Shown: positions 28,246 to 37,742 of the stretch, in pieces
Numbering within the stretch: the stretch's first letter is position 1
How the letters are laid out: every line of letters starts with the position of its first letter
From: Methylomagnum ishizawai
Lineage (GTDB): Bacteria; Pseudomonadota; Gammaproteobacteria; Methylococcales; Methylococcaceae
Assembly (NCBI RefSeq): GCF_900155475.1
Contig: NZ_FXAM01000001.1
Location: 3,730,881 to 3,794,880 of the forward strand
Length of the DNA stretch: 64,000 bases
Reading direction: 5' to 3'
The notes under the pieces: model-generated
What the model saw: the letters and a program-made list of their open reading frames with translations, nothing else
Told to the model about the DNA's origin: nothing
Database searches by the model: none
Position numbers and translations under genes: made by a program

Positions 28246-29106
28246 ATGCCGATGCTGCTGCTCCTGAACGTCCTCACCTGGCGGGGCGGGCCACCCCAGA
28301 GCGGCCTTTCCCATTTATTCGACACGGCGGGCGGCTCCGTCGGACGCTCGTCCAGCAACCAACTGCGGCTCCCGGACCCCGAGGGCTTCATTTCCCGCAA
28401 GCACGGCAGCATCGCCTACCAGGACGGAGACTACCGCTATACCGACACCAGCAGCGGCGGCACCTATTTCGCGACCCGCAACCTCCTGTTGGAACAAGAT
28501 ACCCTGGTCCTGCGCCCAGGCGATATCCTTTGCATCGGCGATTATGAAATCGCCGTCTCGCTGCTGCCCGATGCGGCAGCCAGCCCCACCCCGGACCTGT
28601 TCCAAGCGTTCCTGGAAGGCGCGGGGCTGGACCTCCGCCACCGCTTCAAACCGGAAGACCTGCCCGGACTCATGCGTGCCTTGGGCACCCTGTTCCGTCC
28701 CCTGGCCGAAGCCGCCCTGGCCCCCTCCCCCCTCCATCCCGGCCCGGCGGCGGACACCGCCCAATCCACCCGCTTGGACGCCGCGCTCGAACACCTGTTG
28801 CTGCCCGGTCCCGACGCGGCCACCGACGCGCTCGACGCCCTGCTCGACCACCTGGAGGACGCCGCCCACCAAAAGCTGGCCCTGCACACGGCCCTACAAG
28901 CGGAACTGGCCGTGGCCCTCCGGCGCTTCGATCCCGACGGACTCGCCCGGATCGGCGGCAACCCGGACCCGGCACGGTGCTGGCAAGCCTTTCGCACCGC
29001 CTATCCGGGCCTGGTCCAGGATATCGCGCAAAACTTCCTGGGCGCGGAATTCATCAAGACCTACCAGCGGCAATTACGCCTACTACGCACGGTCAAAGGA
29101 CGCTAA
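28246..29106 (+). CDS. FHA domain protein, TagH-like (type VI secretion associated)
   Basis: This 286-aa protein has an N-terminal FHA domain (residues 5-105: GSVGRSSSNQLRLPDPEGFISRKHG is the phosphothreonine-binding region with Arg, Ser and His). The C-terminal helical domain ends WQAFRTAYPGLVQDIAQNFLG and FIKTYQRQLRLL, matching the C-terminal domain of type VI secretion TagH/Fha proteins. TagH signals through Thr phosphorylation to activate secretion. A PP2C phosphatase follows. No kinase or structural T6SS gene is present in the window. Confidence 0.85.
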   Translation: MPMLLLLNVLTWRGGPPQSGLSHLFDTAGGSVGRSSSNQLRLPDPEGFISRKHGSIAYQDGDYRYTDTSSGGTYFATRNLLLEQDTLVLRPGDILCIGDYEIAVSLLPDAAASPTPDLFQAFLEGAGLDLRHRFKPEDLPGLMRALGTLFRPLAEAALAPSPLHPGPAADTAQSTRLDAALEHLLLPGPDAATDALDALLDHLEDAAHQKLALHTALQAELAVALRRFDPDGLARIGGNPDPARCWQAFRTAYPGLVQDIAQNFLGAEFIKTYQRQLRLLRTVKGR

Positions 29107-29281
29107 CCCCCGCGCGGCGGCGACCCGGCCCGCCTACTGGCGCGGCACAATGTCCGCTATAGTTAGCGCAGATGGCGGACGCGGCCTCAGGGGACATCGC
29201 TGTCCGGTGGACAGCCGTTTGCAGTGGGAATGGCCGGGTTGCCGCCAACCAGGGCCGGGAGCCGAGCAAAGAGGATAGCCT

Positions 29282-30094
29282 ATGAAAATCAAACACCTGT
29301 TCGGTTTCACCAATCAAGCCAAGGCGGGCAAATCCCCGGCGGCGGACGCGGCCATCCCGCCCCGGCCGGTATGCTGGCATTCCCATGGGCTCACCGATGT
29401 GGGGCACCGCCGCAAGATCAACGAAGACGCCTTCCTGGACCGCCCGGACATCGGCCTGTGGATGGTGGCGGACGGCATGGGCGGACACCAAGCCGGGGAT
29501 GTCGCCAGCAACGCCCTGGTCCAATCCTTGGCCGCCATCGAAGCCGCCGCCGAATTGGACGCCCAAACCTTGCGGGTCAAACAAGGCATCGAAGCGGTCA
29601 ACCGCCACCTGCACCGGCTGGCGGGCGAATCCAGTTCCGGGCAGATCATCGGCAGCACGGTGGTGGCCCTGGTGGCGAAGGGACTGCGCTGCGAAGCCCT
29701 CTGGGCCGGCGACAGCCGCCTCTACCGCTACCGCGACGGGCGGCTCGAACAACTCAGCACCGACCATTCGCTGATGGACGAACTGGTACGGGCCGGACTC
29801 ATGACCCCCGAGGAAGCCTCCGCCGAAGGCGGGGCCAACATCATCACCCGCGCCGTCGGCGCCGAATCCCGGCTGGAATTGGACAGCCTCCGCTTCGAGG
29901 CCGCGCCGGGCGATCTCTACCTCCTGTGCAGCGACGGCCTGGCGAAGGAACTCAGCGACGGCGAGATCGCCCGCCACCTCGTCCCCGCCGACCTCGCCGC
30001 CAGCGCCCAAGCCCTGATCGCCGCCGCCCTGACCCATGGCGGGCGCGACAATGTCACGGTGGTGCTGATCCGCCCCGAGGCCAGCCCCGCTTGA
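29282..30094 (+). CDS. PP2C-family serine/threonine phosphatase (PppA/Stp-like)
   Basis: This 270-aa protein has a PP2C domain from residue 33: TDVGHRRKINEDAF (motif 1), LWMVADGMGGHQAGDVAS (metal-binding DGMGGH), WAGDSRLYRY, and the C-terminal LLCSDGLAKELSD and GGRDNVTVVLI. All metal-ligand Asp residues are visible. It would remove phosphate from Thr of proteins such as the FHA partner just upstream. A GAGGAT-type ribosome site precedes the start. It is cytoplasmic. Confidence 0.92.
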   Translation: MKIKHLFGFTNQAKAGKSPAADAAIPPRPVCWHSHGLTDVGHRRKINEDAFLDRPDIGLWMVADGMGGHQAGDVASNALVQSLAAIEAAAELDAQTLRVKQGIEAVNRHLHRLAGESSSGQIIGSTVVALVAKGLRCEALWAGDSRLYRYRDGRLEQLSTDHSLMDELVRAGLMTPEEASAEGGANIITRAVGAESRLELDSLRFEAAPGDLYLLCSDGLAKELSDGEIARHLVPADLAASAQALIAAALTHGGRDNVTVVLIRPEASPA

Positions 30095-30136
30095 TTCCAC
30101 CCCGCGGCCCTGCCGCCCTTTCCCCGAGGCCATCCG

Positions 30137-30610
30137 ATGCATCCAGAAGCCCGCCCCCCTTTGCCGCCCTTCACCCGCGAAACCGCCGTCCAAAAGGTCC
30201 GCATGGCCGAGGACGCCTGGAACAGCCGCGACCCGGCGCGGGTGGTCCTGGCCTACACGGTCGATAGCCAATGGCGCAACCGCGCCGAATTCCCGCGGGG
30301 ACGCGAGCAAATCGCCCGGTTCCTGGCCCGCAAATGGGCGCGGGAACTGGATTACCGGCTCATCAAGGAATTGTGGGCCTTCGAGGGCCACCGCATCGCG
30401 GTGCGCTTCGCCTACGAATGGCACGACGACGCCGGGAATTGGTACCGCTCCTACGGCAACGAAAACTGGGAATTCGACCCACACGGCCTCATGGCCCGGC
30501 GCTACGCCAGCATCAACGACCTGCCCATCCCGGAATCCGAGCGCAAATTCCATTGGCCCCAGGGCCGCCGCCCGGACGACCATCCCGGCCTGGGCGAACT
30601 CGGACTCTGA
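30137..30610 (+). CDS. DUF1348 (NTF2-like) protein
   Basis: This 157-aa protein matches DUF1348, small NTF2-fold proteins of unknown function. It has [21 protein letters not shown], then [22 protein letters not shown] and the C-terminal [21 protein letters not shown]. The cone-like fold may bind a small ligand. It follows the phosphatase by 42 bp on the same strand. Confidence 0.9.
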   Translation: MHPEARPPLPPFTRETAVQKVRMAEDAWNSRDPARVVLAYTVDSQWRNRAEFPRGREQIARFLARKWARELDYRLIKELWAFEGHRIAVRFAYEWHDDAGNWYRSYGNENWEFDPHGLMARRYASINDLPIPESERKFHWPQGRRPDDHPGLGELGL

Positions 30611-30743
30611 CGCGCTCCACGACGGAATCCCCCGCCCGTTATCATCCGGTAAACAATCCACTCCCGGAATGCGCCCCCATCGGCCCGGCACGCGGGGCAT
30701 AATGGGGCTATCGGTCCCATCCATAGCCCCGGCACCCATCCCG

Positions 30744-31061
30744 ATGAACCACGTCAATTCCTTGATCCGCCTGATCGACCAGGGCCTCTCGACCCAGGTC
30801 ATGTTGAACGACGGCAGTATGCTCCCGCGCTTCCGCCCGCACGACCTCATCGCCCGCGGCAGCCCGCAAACCGGGGTGGTCGTGGTGCGCGGGACGGTCT
30901 GCCCCGACGACGGCGCGCCGGAAGACCGGGTCATCCCGCTCTGCGATATCTGCGGGGTGTTCAGCGAACGGCCCCGGCAGGCCCATCCCGCCGACCCGGC
31001 CTTCCTGGGCCGCAATCCGGTCCCCAGGGGCTGGACCACGCTCCGCGCCCGCCAGGGCTGA
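30744..31061 (+). CDS. Hypothetical protein
   Basis: I do not recognise this 105-aa soluble protein. It begins MNHVNSLIRLIDQGLSTQVM and contains DDGAPEDRVIPLCDICGVF with a single CxxC (Cys-Asp-Ile-Cys), a possible metal or redox pair. The start at 30744 is the first ATG giving a non-repetitive N terminus. It is followed 23 bp later by another unknown gene and probably shares its transcript. Confidence 0.6.
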   Translation: MNHVNSLIRLIDQGLSTQVMLNDGSMLPRFRPHDLIARGSPQTGVVVVRGTVCPDDGAPEDRVIPLCDICGVFSERPRQAHPADPAFLGRNPVPRGWTTLRARQG

Positions 31062-31084
31062 GCGCCCCCAGCCCGGAACCCGCC

Positions 31085-31525
31085 ATGAGCCTCGCGCCCC
31101 ACGCCGAACCCCGCTTCCTGCTCTACCATTTGCAGCCCATCAGCGCCCGGCTGCTGTTCATGCGCCACGCCTCGGGCAGCGTGCTGGCCCCGCGGCCGCT
31201 GCCATTCCTGACCAACCCCATCGAGGACGACCCGCCCCAGTCCAAGCTCGACCTCATCCAGCAAGTGACTCTGGGGATGCGGCTCAACGCCAGCCTGGGC
31301 TTCGAGCCGGGGATGCTGGTGGTGGAGCCGGACTTCCTGCGCCGGGCCGAAATCCCCAGGGCGGTGGTCGATCTGCACCTGGCCCGCTTCACCAGCCACG
31401 ACCCGCCGCACGAGGCGGCCCGGCTCAAGGGGGCGGTGTTCCAGCCCATCACCGAACTGCGCGGCGGCCATCCGGTGGAGATGGCCATGTTGCGCTGGGC
31501 CTACGAATATCTGCTGGCGGGCTGA
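31085..31525 (+). CDS. Hypothetical protein
   Basis: This 146-aa protein has no signal or TM and no recognised family. Its sequence, from FLLYHLQPISARLLFMRHASG through LIQQVTLGMRLNASLGF, looks like a compact alpha/beta domain. It forms a pair with the 105-aa unknown gene. Proximity to the FHA-PP2C genes is the only clue to role. Confidence 0.65.
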   Translation: MSLAPHAEPRFLLYHLQPISARLLFMRHASGSVLAPRPLPFLTNPIEDDPPQSKLDLIQQVTLGMRLNASLGFEPGMLVVEPDFLRRAEIPRAVVDLHLARFTSHDPPHEAARLKGAVFQPITELRGGHPVEMAMLRWAYEYLLAG

Positions 31526-31637
31526 GCGCGGACAGCCGGCGCGGGTCCAAGCGTCCTTCCCCTGTATTAAACAAGTCTGGATTCGGGAGTACAGTAGGGC
31601 TTTTCCCCCCGCCCGACGCCATCCGCGCCCCCTGCCC

Positions 31638-34004
31638 ATGACATCCGACCGCCCCGACCCGCCCGGCTCCCCGCTCCCGGCGGATTCCGCCGAGCGCCCA
31701 TCCGAACCCGCCGCCTTCCACGAGCGGGCTTTGCTGGACAGCCTGTTGGCGGCATCTCCGGCGGGGTTCGCCTATATCGACAGCGATTTCCGCCTGGTCC
31801 GCGTCAACCCGGCCCTGGCCGGATTCGTCGGCATGACGGTGGAACACATGCTGGGTCGCCAGGTGGCCGAGGTGGTGCCGACCCTCTGGCCGCAACTCGA
31901 ACCGCTCTGCCACGCCGTCCTCGCCGGAGGACACGCCCCCGCGAGCCTCGAAATCGCCGGGCGAACCCCCGCACAACCCGGCACGCTCCGCCATTGGCTG
32001 ACCCACGTCTACCCGGTGTGGCCGGACGGGTCCGCCGCCAGCGCCGGAATCGGCATCGTGGCCCTGGAAATCACCGCGCAGAAACACATCGAAGCCGCCC
32101 TGCGCACCAGCGAGGAACGGCTGCGCCTGGCCCACGGGCGCTTCGTCGCCGCCCTGGAAGGCTCGCCGGTGGTGGTGTCCGCGCAGGACCGCGACCTCCG
32201 CTATACCTGGGTCCACAATTCCACCCTGGGCTTCCGCGACGAACAAGCGCTGGGCGCGACCGATGCCGAGTTGTTCGAGCAGCCCGCCGACGCCGCCCGC
32301 CTGACCGCGCTCAAACGCCGGGTGCTGGACACCGGGCAGCCCGCCCGCGAAGAGGTGTCGATCCTCGGCCAGGGCGGGCCGCACTGGTACGATCTGGCGG
32401 TGCGCCCCCAATACGCGGCGGGCGCGGTGGCCGGCCTGGTCTGCGCGGCGATCGACATCACCGACCGCAAGAACGCCGAGGAACGCGCCCGCAACAACGA
32501 GCTGCGGCTGCGGCTGGCCCTGGACGCGGCCCGGCTAACCTCCTTCGAATGGGATATCCAACGCGACCGGGTCCGCCGCTTCATCGCCCCCGATGCCCCG
32601 TCCACCAGCCCGGAAGACGCCCCCAACCATTTCGGCGCGGTCTGCCGGGCCGTGCATCCCGAAGACCGCCTGCGCTTCATCGCCCAAATCCACGCCGCGC
32701 TGACCAGCGCGGACGGCGGCTACGAGAACGAATTCCGCATCCTCCATCCCGATGGCGGCAGCGCCTGGGTCTACGAGCGGGGCCGGGTGGAACGCGACGC
32801 CGCGGGCCGCCCGGTCCGGTTGCTCGGCTTGTCGCAGGACATCACCGAGCGCAAATGTTCCGAACACGCCCTGCGCGAAGCCGACCGCCGCAAAGACGAA
32901 TTCCTCGCCATGCTGGCCCACGAACTGCGCAATCCCCTGGCCCCGATCCGCAACGCCGTGGAAATCCTCAAGCGGCGCGGCGAACTGTCCGAGGTCCAAA
33001 TCGGCGGTTGCCATTCGATCATCCAGCGCCAAACCGAGCATCTGGCGCGGCTGGTGGACGATCTATTGGACGTATCGCGGATTTCCCGCGGCCAGATCGA
33101 ACTGCGCAAAGGCATGTTCACGCTCACCGATATCCTGCAACGGGCCTTGGAAACCAGCCTGCCCCTGATCGAATCCCGCCGCCACGAACTCAGCCTGCAC
33201 CTGCCCGAGGCACCGCTGTGGGTCGAGGGCGATCTGGTACGGCTGGCGCAAGTGGTCTCGAACCTGCTCAACAACGCCGCCAAATACACCGATATCGGCG
33301 GCAGCATCCGGCTCGGGGTCGAATGCGCCGACGGCCACGCCCTGATCCGGGTGGAGGACAATGGCCGCGGCATCGACCCCGCCGTCCTGCCGCACCTGTT
33401 CGACCTGTTCTACCAAGTGGACCGCACCCTGGACCGTTCCGAGGGCGGGCTGGGCATCGGCCTGTCCTTGGTGGAAAAGCTGGTGGGGATGCATGGCGGA
33501 CAGGTCGAGGCCCATAGCGCGGGCCGGGGCCGGGGCAGCGAGTTCGTCGTCCGCCTGCCCTGTCTGCACGAACTGCTGGGCGTGGACATGGACGCGGCCA
33601 CCCAGCCCGGCCCGATCCGCAAAACCGGCGAGCGGCTGCGCATCCTGGTCGTGGACGATAATTTCGACGCGGCGGACAGCATGGCGCTGCTGCTGCTGGG
33701 CGAAGGCCACGAGGTGTTGACCGCCTACGACGGCGAAACCGCCCTCGACCTCGCCCTGAACCACCAACCCGCCGTGGTGTTACTGGATATCGGCCTGCCG
33801 GGAATGGATGGCTACAGCGTGGCGCGGGAACTGCGGCGGCGCGGCGCGGCACCGGCGACCCAGTTGGTCGCCCTGACCGGCTACGGACAGACGGAAGACC
33901 GCGAGAAATCGCAATTGGCCGGATTCGACCGGCATCTGGTCAAACCGGTGGATTTCGACGCCTTGCAAGCGGTGTTGGCGGAATGTTCGGACCGCCCCGC
34001 CTAG
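31638..34004 (+). CDS. Hybrid sensor histidine kinase/response regulator with multiple PAS domains
   Basis: This 788-aa soluble hybrid kinase has three PAS domains (about 25-150, 160-285, 290-405, the last with a PAC-like LSQDITERKCSE). A HisKA domain follows (FLAMLAHELRNPLAPIRNAV, phospho-His), then HATPase_c (NNAAKYTD, VEDNGRGIDPAV, GGLGIGLSLVEKLV) and a C-terminal receiver domain (LVVDDNFDAADSM, VVLLDIGLPGMDG with the phospho-Asp, conserved Lys in HLVKPVD). It has no output domain or TM segment, so it probably phosphorylates a separate regulator. It stands alone. Confidence 0.93.
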   Translation: MTSDRPDPPGSPLPADSAERPSEPAAFHERALLDSLLAASPAGFAYIDSDFRLVRVNPALAGFVGMTVEHMLGRQVAEVVPTLWPQLEPLCHAVLAGGHAPASLEIAGRTPAQPGTLRHWLTHVYPVWPDGSAASAGIGIVALEITAQKHIEAALRTSEERLRLAHGRFVAALEGSPVVVSAQDRDLRYTWVHNSTLGFRDEQALGATDAELFEQPADAARLTALKRRVLDTGQPAREEVSILGQGGPHWYDLAVRPQYAAGAVAGLVCAAIDITDRKNAEERARNNELRLRLALDAARLTSFEWDIQRDRVRRFIAPDAPSTSPEDAPNHFGAVCRAVHPEDRLRFIAQIHAALTSADGGYENEFRILHPDGGSAWVYERGRVERDAAGRPVRLLGLSQDITERKCSEHALREADRRKDEFLAMLAHELRNPLAPIRNAVEILKRRGELSEVQIGGCHSIIQRQTEHLARLVDDLLDVSRISRGQIELRKGMFTLTDILQRALETSLPLIESRRHELSLHLPEAPLWVEGDLVRLAQVVSNLLNNAAKYTDIGGSIRLGVECADGHALIRVEDNGRGIDPAVLPHLFDLFYQVDRTLDRSEGGLGIGLSLVEKLVGMHGGQVEAHSAGRGRGSEFVVRLPCLHELLGVDMDAATQPGPIRKTGERLRILVVDDNFDAADSMALLLLGEGHEVLTAYDGETALDLALNHQPAVVLLDIGLPGMDGYSVARELRRRGAAPATQLVALTGYGQTEDREKSQLAGFDRHLVKPVDFDALQAVLAECSDRPA

Positions 34005-34032
34005 GGACGGCCCGGAATGGGGACGGGACGGG

Positions 34033-34341
34033 CTATTCCGCCGCCCCATCCTTCACGGTGGTTTTCAGCAGGAAGAACCTATAGGCCACCCAGGCGCAGA
34101 GGATTCCCACCACCACCCAGGAGTGGCTCATCAGGCTGGCGGACAGCGTGGTCTTGGCGGCCACGCCCCGGATGCCCGCCATATACGGCCTCGATACCAA
34201 CATCATCCAGGCCCAGGCGGGCACTTGGTAGGCGATGGCACCGGCCACGCCCCAATGCATGGCTTTCGAGCCCAGCCGCTCCGCCGTGCGATAAAACCAG
34301 AACGCGATCCCCGCGGTCAGCAACATTGAAATCAACACCAT
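34033..34341 (-). CDS. Small membrane protein
   Basis: This 102-aa protein has three hydrophobic helices: an N-terminal VLISMLLTAGIAFWFY, a middle AIAYQVPAWAWMMLV and a C-terminal SWVVVGILCAWVAYRFF. The loops are positively charged, and the tail KTTVKDGAAE is probably cytoplasmic. No family is recognised. It is flanked by unrelated genes on the opposite strand. A Shine-Dalgarno GAGGAGG-like run lies upstream of its start. Confidence 0.75.
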   Translation of the reverse strand: MVLISMLLTAGIAFWFYRTAERLGSKAMHWGVAGAIAYQVPAWAWMMLVSRPYMAGIRGVAAKTTLSASLMSHSWVVVGILCAWVAYRFFLLKTTVKDGAAE

Positions 34342-34489
34342 GGCATGGCCTCCTCTGTAAGAATTATCGGATTGTGCGCCGACCTGTGCCGGCCGGTCGG
34401 GTGCAGATTAACCGATAGCCCACCCGCAAGAAAGCCAAGCCGCTTCCACACCCCCCGGCCCGGAATCGCCCACCGACATAAAACCGCGC

Positions 34490-36427
34490 ATGGAAATCCG
34501 CTACGAACCCACCCCCGCCGACACCGCGGCCCATCTCGGCTACCTACACCAGCAAGGCCACTCCCCGGACCCGCCGTTATGGACCGTCCTCCTGGGGTTA
34601 GGGCTGGGCCTCGCCGTCGCGGCCCGGGCCGACGCGCCCGATTGGCGCGATGTGCTGCTGTTCGGCACCGCCGCCTTGTTCGGGCTGTCCGGCCTGGCGC
34701 TGGCCTTGTGGCGGCGCTGCTATCCCGATACCGCCGACACCGCGCCGCCCACGGGCGTGTGCCGGCTCGTGGTCACGCCCGCCGGGCTGGTGCGGGCTGC
34801 GGGGCCGAACGCCGAATTCCTGGCTTGGCCCGACCTCGCGGCGTTGGTGGAAGGGCCGGAGCATTTCCACCTGCACGCGGTATCCGGCCCGGTCTGGACC
34901 TTGCCCAAACGCGCCCTGCCCGAACCGGACGGTCCTCAAACCTTGGTCGATCTCGTCCACCGCTATTGGCAAGCCCAGCCCGGCCACCAGCGCCGGCGCT
35001 TGCCGAACCGGCCTGAACGCCTGGGCCGCCGCGTACTGGCGGGATTCGCGGAAGCACTGCGCGGCGGCTTCCGGCTCGCGCTGTTCAGGCCGCTGGCGGG
35101 CGGCGCGGTCCGCACCCTGGGCGGTGGCGTGCTGGCCGGGCTGCTGGCTGTACGACTGGGAGTGTCGGCGTTGGGGGATTACGCCGCCGCGCTGCCGCGG
35201 CCGCGCTTCGACGCCTACGGCTTGATCGACCACGGGGCCGGGATGCTGCTGTTCCTGCTGAGCGGGCTGGCGCTGGGCGGCCTGGCCCGCGATACCAAGC
35301 CTCTGCTGGGCTTGCTGGGCTTGATCGCGGCGGCGGAAGGGCTGACCTCGATCCTGTACCGGCTGGCCTATGCCGCGCTGCCGGGCGGTTGGGAAACCAC
35401 CGCGCCCTGGATCGGTTGGGCCTTGTTCCTGGCGTGGTTCCTGTGGAACTTCGCCATCGTGTTCCGCGCCGTGGGCGGGGTTTACCGGCAACCGGCCCCG
35501 GCGGCGCTCTTCCTCGCCAGCGCCTTCGCCCTGCTGGATTGGGGCGTGGGCTTCCAACTGCCGGGCCAGGAGATTTTCTATCCGGCGGAGGACGAAGCCA
35601 CCGCCGCCCCGGCTCCCCGGATCGACGCCGAGGAAGTCCTCTACCGCCAGCACCGGCTCCTGCGCGAAACCACCGACGCGCTCGCCCCACAACGCCCCGG
35701 CATCGCCGACCTGTATTTCGTGGGGTTCGCGGGGGAAGCCGACGAGCAGGTCTTCGCCCACGAAGTCGAGTACGCGCTGGGCTTGTTCGACCAGCGCTTC
35801 GACACCCAGGGCCGCTCCGTCGCCCTGGTCAATAGCCCCGACACCCTGGCCCGCTGGCCCATCGCCAACCGCCACGCCCTCGACACCGTCCTGGAAGCCG
35901 TGGCCCGCCGCATGGACCCCAAGGAGGACGTGCTGTTCTTGTTCCTGACCTCGCATGGCTCGAAGGACCACAAGCTCTCGGTACGTTTCGAGCCCTTGCC
36001 CCTGGACGACCTGCCCGCCGCCGCGCTCAAGGCCGCGCTCGACCGCGCCGGAATCCACCAGCGGGTCGTGGTGGTGTCGGCCTGCTATTCCGGGGGGTTC
36101 CTGGACGCGCTCAAGGACGACGATTCCCTGATCCTCACCGCCGCCCGCCGCGACCGGGCCTCGTTCGGCTGCGGGGTGGATTCCGAGTTCACCTATTTCG
36201 GGCAGGCTTATTTCGTGGAGGCGTTGGCGCAAACCCGTTCCTTCGTCGCGGCCTTCGACATGGCGCGGCAAACGATAGAACGGCGCGAACAGGCCGAAGG
36301 CAACGAACCTTCCTTGCCGCAAATCCATGTCGGGAAGCGCATCGCGCCCAAGTTGCTGGCGCTGGAACAGCGGCTGGCGGCACCCGTGGCCCAACCCAGG
36401 CCAAGAAACCGCCCGCCGAGACCGTAG
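34490..36427 (+). CDS. Membrane-anchored C13-family (legumain-like) peptidase
   Basis: This 645-aa protein has a hydrophobic N-terminal half with about eight TM segments. It begins with a YcxB-like MEIRYEPTPADTAAHL and a WTVLLGLGLGLAVA helix. Residues about 395-630 form a cytoplasmic or periplasmic C13 peptidase domain: DLYFVGFAGEADEQVFAHEV, FLFLTSHGSKDHK (catalytic His) and VVVVSACYSGGFLDAL (catalytic Cys). The fold is caspase-like. The target is unknown. The gene converges with a diguanylate cyclase gene. Confidence 0.88.
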   Translation: MEIRYEPTPADTAAHLGYLHQQGHSPDPPLWTVLLGLGLGLAVAARADAPDWRDVLLFGTAALFGLSGLALALWRRCYPDTADTAPPTGVCRLVVTPAGLVRAAGPNAEFLAWPDLAALVEGPEHFHLHAVSGPVWTLPKRALPEPDGPQTLVDLVHRYWQAQPGHQRRRLPNRPERLGRRVLAGFAEALRGGFRLALFRPLAGGAVRTLGGGVLAGLLAVRLGVSALGDYAAALPRPRFDAYGLIDHGAGMLLFLLSGLALGGLARDTKPLLGLLGLIAAAEGLTSILYRLAYAALPGGWETTAPWIGWALFLAWFLWNFAIVFRAVGGVYRQPAPAALFLASAFALLDWGVGFQLPGQEIFYPAEDEATAAPAPRIDAEEVLYRQHRLLRETTDALAPQRPGIADLYFVGFAGEADEQVFAHEVEYALGLFDQRFDTQGRSVALVNSPDTLARWPIANRHALDTVLEAVARRMDPKEDVLFLFLTSHGSKDHKLSVRFEPLPLDDLPAAALKAALDRAGIHQRVVVVSACYSGGFLDALKDDDSLILTAARRDRASFGCGVDSEFTYFGQAYFVEALAQTRSFVAAFDMARQTIERREQAEGNEPSLPQIHVGKRIAPKLLALEQRLAAPVAQPRPRNRPPRP

Positions 36428-36441
36428 GCTAACTACAAACC

Positions 36442-37308
36442 TCAAATCTCAAGTCCCAAACCTCCCCCGGCCACCACCACCTGGTTCCGCCCGCCGTCCT
36501 TGGCCCGGTAGAGCGCGACGTCGGCGGCATCGACCAGGGCTTTGGGATTGACGTCCGCCATGGGCAGGGCCGTGGCGACCCCCAGACTGACAGTCACCAC
36601 CCCGCCCGCACTGGAGGCGTGGGGGATGTTCAAGCGCTCCACGCCCTCGCGGATGCGCTCCGCCAACCGGGCCGCCAATTCCGGCGGGGTGTGGGCGTGG
36701 ATGATGAGGAATTCCTCGCCGCCGTAGCGGGTGGGAATATCCCCGGCGCGGCGGGCCAGCCTGCGGATCACCCGTCCCACCTGCCGCAGCACGTTATCGC
36801 CCTGGGTGTGCCCATAGGCGTCGTTGTAGGCTTTGAAATGGTCCACATCGACCATGATGATCGACAAGGGATGCAGGTCGCGGGCACCGCGCCGCCATTC
36901 ATATTCCAACAAAATGTCGAGGGCGCGGCGGTTGGGAAGTTGGGTCAGGGCATCGACGCTGGCCAGGGCCGTCAGCATCTTGAGATGGTGGCGGTCGCTC
37001 TTGAGCAGCGGATAGAACCACCACAGGCCCACCCACATGGCGACCGACACGAACAAGCCCAATGCCTCCGACAGCAGATCGATGGGCAAAACCCCCACCA
37101 CCACCAGCCTGTACCAGCCCAAGGCGCGGCGCAGGGCCATCGCCAGCAGCCCCAAGGTCATCAGCAGCGCGGGCACATACCAGCCGGAAATGCGGGTCAA
37201 CCGGAAGGCCATGGCGGCCGCGGCGAGCTGGGCGAGCAGGGACAACCCCAAAATCCAATGGATCAGCGGGGAATGCAACAAGGCTTCGAGCAGGTCCGGG
37301 GCGGGCAT
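36442..37308 (-). CDS. Membrane diguanylate cyclase (GGDEF)
   Basis: This 288-aa protein has three to four TM helices in residues 10-110 and a C-terminal GGDEF domain (about 125-285). The active site is RYGGEEF, and the inhibitory I-site is present as RAGD five residues before it, so c-di-GMP feedback is expected. VDHFKAYNDAYGHTQGDNVLRQV holds the metal Asp and substrate-contact residues. The product c-di-GMP would promote biofilm-type behaviour. Confidence 0.93.
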   Translation of the reverse strand: MPAPDLLEALLHSPLIHWILGLSLLAQLAAAAMAFRLTRISGWYVPALLMTLGLLAMALRRALGWYRLVVVGVLPIDLLSEALGLFVSVAMWVGLWWFYPLLKSDRHHLKMLTALASVDALTQLPNRRALDILLEYEWRRGARDLHPLSIIMVDVDHFKAYNDAYGHTQGDNVLRQVGRVIRRLARRAGDIPTRYGGEEFLIIHAHTPPELAARLAERIREGVERLNIPHASSAGGVVTVSLGVATALPMADVNPKALVDAADVALYRAKDGGRNQVVVAGGGLGLEI

Positions 37309-37665
37309 GGCGGGCTGTTCCTGGGCGAGGACGGACCGGACGCCGAGATGGGACCGTCCGCTTCATTGCCATAAGTATCGGCGGAAATCGGGAAATCCGC
37401 AGTCTGTTCCAATCCCGCCGTTCCCGCGCCATCCAATAAGCCCAACATCCTTGTCCGCGATTCCGGGATATGGGGAATCACGCCACGCTTCGAATCCAAC
37501 CGAATGGGCATAACCGTCCGCTCACGATTGCCCTGCCCTATAAAACGCTGGAATCAGCCGTCCGGGTCCGGGCCTAAACGCCCGCCTATCCAAGCCAAGG
37601 AATAGGCCAAGCCAATCAGATACACCATAAACCATACCAACCCACACAAGGAAGTCTCAAATCAT
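37309..37665. other. Intergenic region upstream of DUF3604 gene
   Basis: This stretch of about 360 bp between diverging genes becomes AT-rich toward the right, where the promoter at 37666 lies. No gene, repeat or clear operator was seen in the left part. Confidence 0.4.
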
Positions 37666-37694
37666 TTGATGGCGTCCAATAATAACTCTATAAT
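37666..37694 (+). promoter_or_regulatory. Sigma-70 promoter for the DUF3604 gene
   Basis: The -35 box TTGATG (37666-37671) and the -10 box TATAAT (37689-37694) are separated by an ideal 17 bp, in an AT-rich stretch. Transcription would start near 37701, about 42 nt before the start codon at 37743, whose ribosome site is GAGGTGG. Confidence 0.7.
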
Positions 37695-37742
37695 TGTATT
37701 GTATTGAATCAATACCGCTCTTACTATCACTTCGAGGTGGCT

